A DNA stretch of 64,000 nucleotides from Cephalopachus bancanus (lineage: Eukaryota; Chordata; Mammalia; Primates; Tarsiidae), in assembly GCA_027257055.1 (NCBI GenBank), contig JAPVLO010000205.1, positions 4,774,001 to 4,838,000 of the forward strand. The letters run 5' to 3'. A program made the position numbers and the translations under genes. The notes beneath the pieces were generated by a model. The model saw nothing but the letters and a program-made list of their open reading frames with translations. It did not search any database and was not told the DNA's origin. Shown one piece after another: positions 62,123 to 64,000 of the stretch; position 1 is the stretch's first letter; every line of letters starts with the position of its first letter.

Positions 62123-64000
62123 TTTCTCTTTGTTACACTAGGAATTACCTCAGTTGTTCCATTAGTTTGTCCTCATTTGTGACAGATCTCTTTCTTATCT
62201 CTTTAGGTCCATTATTCAGTGGCAATGAGAGAGACTTTTACTTCTGATGTTTGCTCAGCCGTTTCTTCTTCCCTGATCAGGTTTCTAAAGTTGTTCTATT
62301 TCTAAACAGGGCTGTGATTGGGAAGCTTTGCAATCTCTTGCAGTTTTGACAGTCAAATAAGGTGAAAGAAGGGAACTAGGACTCAGAAACTCCTTGTAAA
62401 TCACAATGATTGTGGTATGGGTTCCCTGAGATCCATTCCCCACAAACACTCTATTTAACAATGCAATGGGTACATGTGTTTACTCCTTAATTCCAAGATA
62501 TAGTAACAGCAATGAGGAGAACAGAGAAAAGCAGAATGAAATAAGATAGACACAAATTTAAAATAACAACAAAAAATAAAAAACACTGAAAAACAAAACA
62601 GAAACCAAAGTCAAAAACCAACACATACATACACACAAACTAAAACCAAAACAGACTGGAAAAACAAACAAACAAACAAACAGAAATAGCAAGGAAAAAC
62701 AGGAAAACTGAAAACACACACACACAAGCATAAAATGAAAAAAGAAAAGAGAAAAAAAAGAATTCAAATTGAACCCTCACACCTATATACACACACACAT
62801 TAAACTGAAAAAAGAGAACAAAAAAACAAAACGAAACAAAAAACCTGAAAGATGAACACTCAATCATTCACAAACACATATAAATAGAAAACAAAAAATG
62901 AAAGATGAAAGAAAAGAAAGAATTAGATAGGGGTGAATTCATATCAAACCCTCTCATATACATTCTTGCAGAAAGGGGAAAAAATAAAGAAGAAACCAAA
63001 AAAAAGAAACAAGAAAACAAACAAACAAATAAACAAACCCAAAACAAAGCAAAAATACCCTTCCATCTTGTGGCAGGTTCTGTAATTGTTCCTCTCAGCT
63101 GCTCACAGGCAAGCTCCTGCAGAGCTGCAGCCTCATTTACAATCTCCCCAGTATCCTACCTAGAAAAGAAGGAGTTGGCAGTGGGAGTGGATAGAGATTC
63201 AGTCCTCCTCTCCCACTCTTGTATTGTCAGGGGTATCCCATCTGGTGGAGACATGCGGGATTGTTTCTTCTCCAGGTGCTGGCAGGGGTGCCCCAGTCAG
63301 GCTTATCTTGGAGTAAAGTCCTTTTGTTGTGGCAGACCTCCAAACTCTGTCTGGATTCATCCTTCTTAGTTGTGCTGCAACCATGTGAGTCTGACTTCCA
63401 GAGGATTGCTGGGAAGTAGGGGGTTGGATCAGTCCCAGAGTCATCACTGATCTCTTTGTGTGTCTTCCTCATCCTTTTCTAGTCACACCCTTTGCCGCAT
63501 GGCTGAATAAGGGTAGGGGATGGAGTGCCGGAGACTCAGCACTCATCCAATTGCTCCAGAATTTGTGCTTTCAGGATATTCCCTTTGGGTCCTGATCAAT
63601 CCGTGAGTAGTTAACCCTAGTCACAGACATCAGGGGTGTTGGTCCGTGGTGAGCAAGTTGGAGTGCTTCCCTGCCCAGTTTCCAAGATAGTGACAGGATG
63701 CCTGTTTCTTCTTCTCCACTGGGGCTCTGCCTCGGGGCTCACTTGCTGTGCTCCCTTCACAGCCCTTGCTGCCAGTATCTGGTCAGGCGCTGCTGTGGTG
63801 AGTCAGAGCTTGGAGCCAGCAGTCACTCCCAGCAGCTTCTTCCCAGGAAGGGCTTTGATAAGTTTTTTACAAATGGTGCTCACCTTCTGTGCCCTGGGCA
63901 GCACTAGGGTTCAAACAGAGCAACAGCAGCACCAGCTGCTTCAATAAGAGTCCTGGCCACTTGCTCCCAAGTTCCCACTCAGCCAGCTACTCACATGCCC
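62123..64000 (-). promoter_or_regulatory. L1 5'UTR, copy 3, extended form
   Basis: Includes an A-rich (T-rich in L1 sense) block at about 62534-63060, a GC-moderate block at 63061-63470, and a distal part at 63470-64000 that is shared with copy 1. Frames on the plus strand of 154 and 103 codons (62905-63369, 63636-63947) lie within this UTR and are not genes. The true 5' end is beyond the window. Confidence 0.7.
62534..63060. repeat. A-rich low-complexity block within L1 5'UTR
   Basis: Dominated by 'aaaac', 'aaaca' and 'cacaca' words with almost no T-rich segments, for example 'aaacaaacaaacaaacaaac' near 62664 and 63017. Minus-strand frames through it read Phe/Val/Cys only. Confidence 0.9.

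Larger units (their letters stand above)
57155..64000 (-). mobile_element. L1 retrotransposon, minus strand, running off the window (copy 3)
   Basis: Same family as copy 1. The 3' end near 57155 has 'atttatttatttattttaat', then a 3'UTR with 'gtgagaacatgtggtactct', ORF2 to about 61270, ORF1 at 61281-62122, and a 5'UTR of at least 1.88 kb that reaches the window edge. A (TTTA)-type run marks the tail. Frameshifts and stops occur in both ORFs, so it is not active. Similarity to copy 1 holds across both ORFs and the distal 5'UTR. Confidence 0.93.

Noticed and set aside
62558..62867. Minus-strand frames rich in Phe, Val and Cys, resembling membrane proteins
   Set aside because: They are translations of a T-rich low-complexity block.
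62905..63369. Longest plus-strand frame at the right end (154 codons)
   Set aside because: Starts in the A-rich block and continues in L1 5'UTR sequence, antisense to the L1; no domain seen.

Overview
The window is nuclear DNA from a mammal, almost certainly a primate. It is AT-rich and full of Alu, L1, MIR, L2, MaLR LTR, Tigger and hAT copies, and it has no host open reading frame that I can defend. The better-preserved Alus share features unlike both human-type Alus and the lemur/galago type: 'cccagcaggtcgagg' in the right arm, a tail entry 'gagactccaactc', 'ctacaataaatcaaaa' in the left-to-right linker, and 'ggctcagcctg' in place of 'ggctcacgcctg'. A non-anthropoid haplorrhine, i.e. a tarsier, is my best inference. 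No rRNA, tRNA, CRISPR array or conserved host exon was recognised. It looks like a gene desert or the inside of a very long intron.

Layout. 1-27457 is mostly unannotatable AT-rich sequence with scattered old repeats: Alus or Alu pieces at 455, 1473, 4961, 6909, 8410, 14391, 20163 and 21944; MIR pieces; two copies of one hAT-like family at 7941 and 15186, the first carrying a smaller hAT element with an 8-bp target duplication; and a MaLR LTR at 19015. 27458-33100 is a near-complete but dead L1 on the minus strand. 33545-36045 is a long Tigger1-type DNA transposon with a decayed transposase gene, split by an Alu. 36358-46640 holds a MER20, a second MaLR LTR, L2 and MIR pieces, an Alu, a MER5-like element, microsatellites and, at 41022-41480 (minus), a decayed fragment resembling a Ty3/gypsy integrase. 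47320-54660 is an older minus-strand L1 interrupted by a young Alu with a perfect 12-bp duplication and by an older Alu; its 5'UTR contains an imperfect array of about 190-bp units. 57155-64000 is a third minus-strand L1, of the same family as the first, running off the right edge.

Nothing here works as a pathway. The biology is the history of transposition: ancient MIR, L2, gypsy and MaLR; then hAT and Tigger; then successive L1s and a lineage-specific Alu series. The items most worth checking are the gypsy integrase remnant, the monomer array in the middle L1, the shift of the Alu Pol III promoter toward tRNA-like boxes, and the early 3' end of the first L1. All family names come from memory of consensus features, not from a database search.
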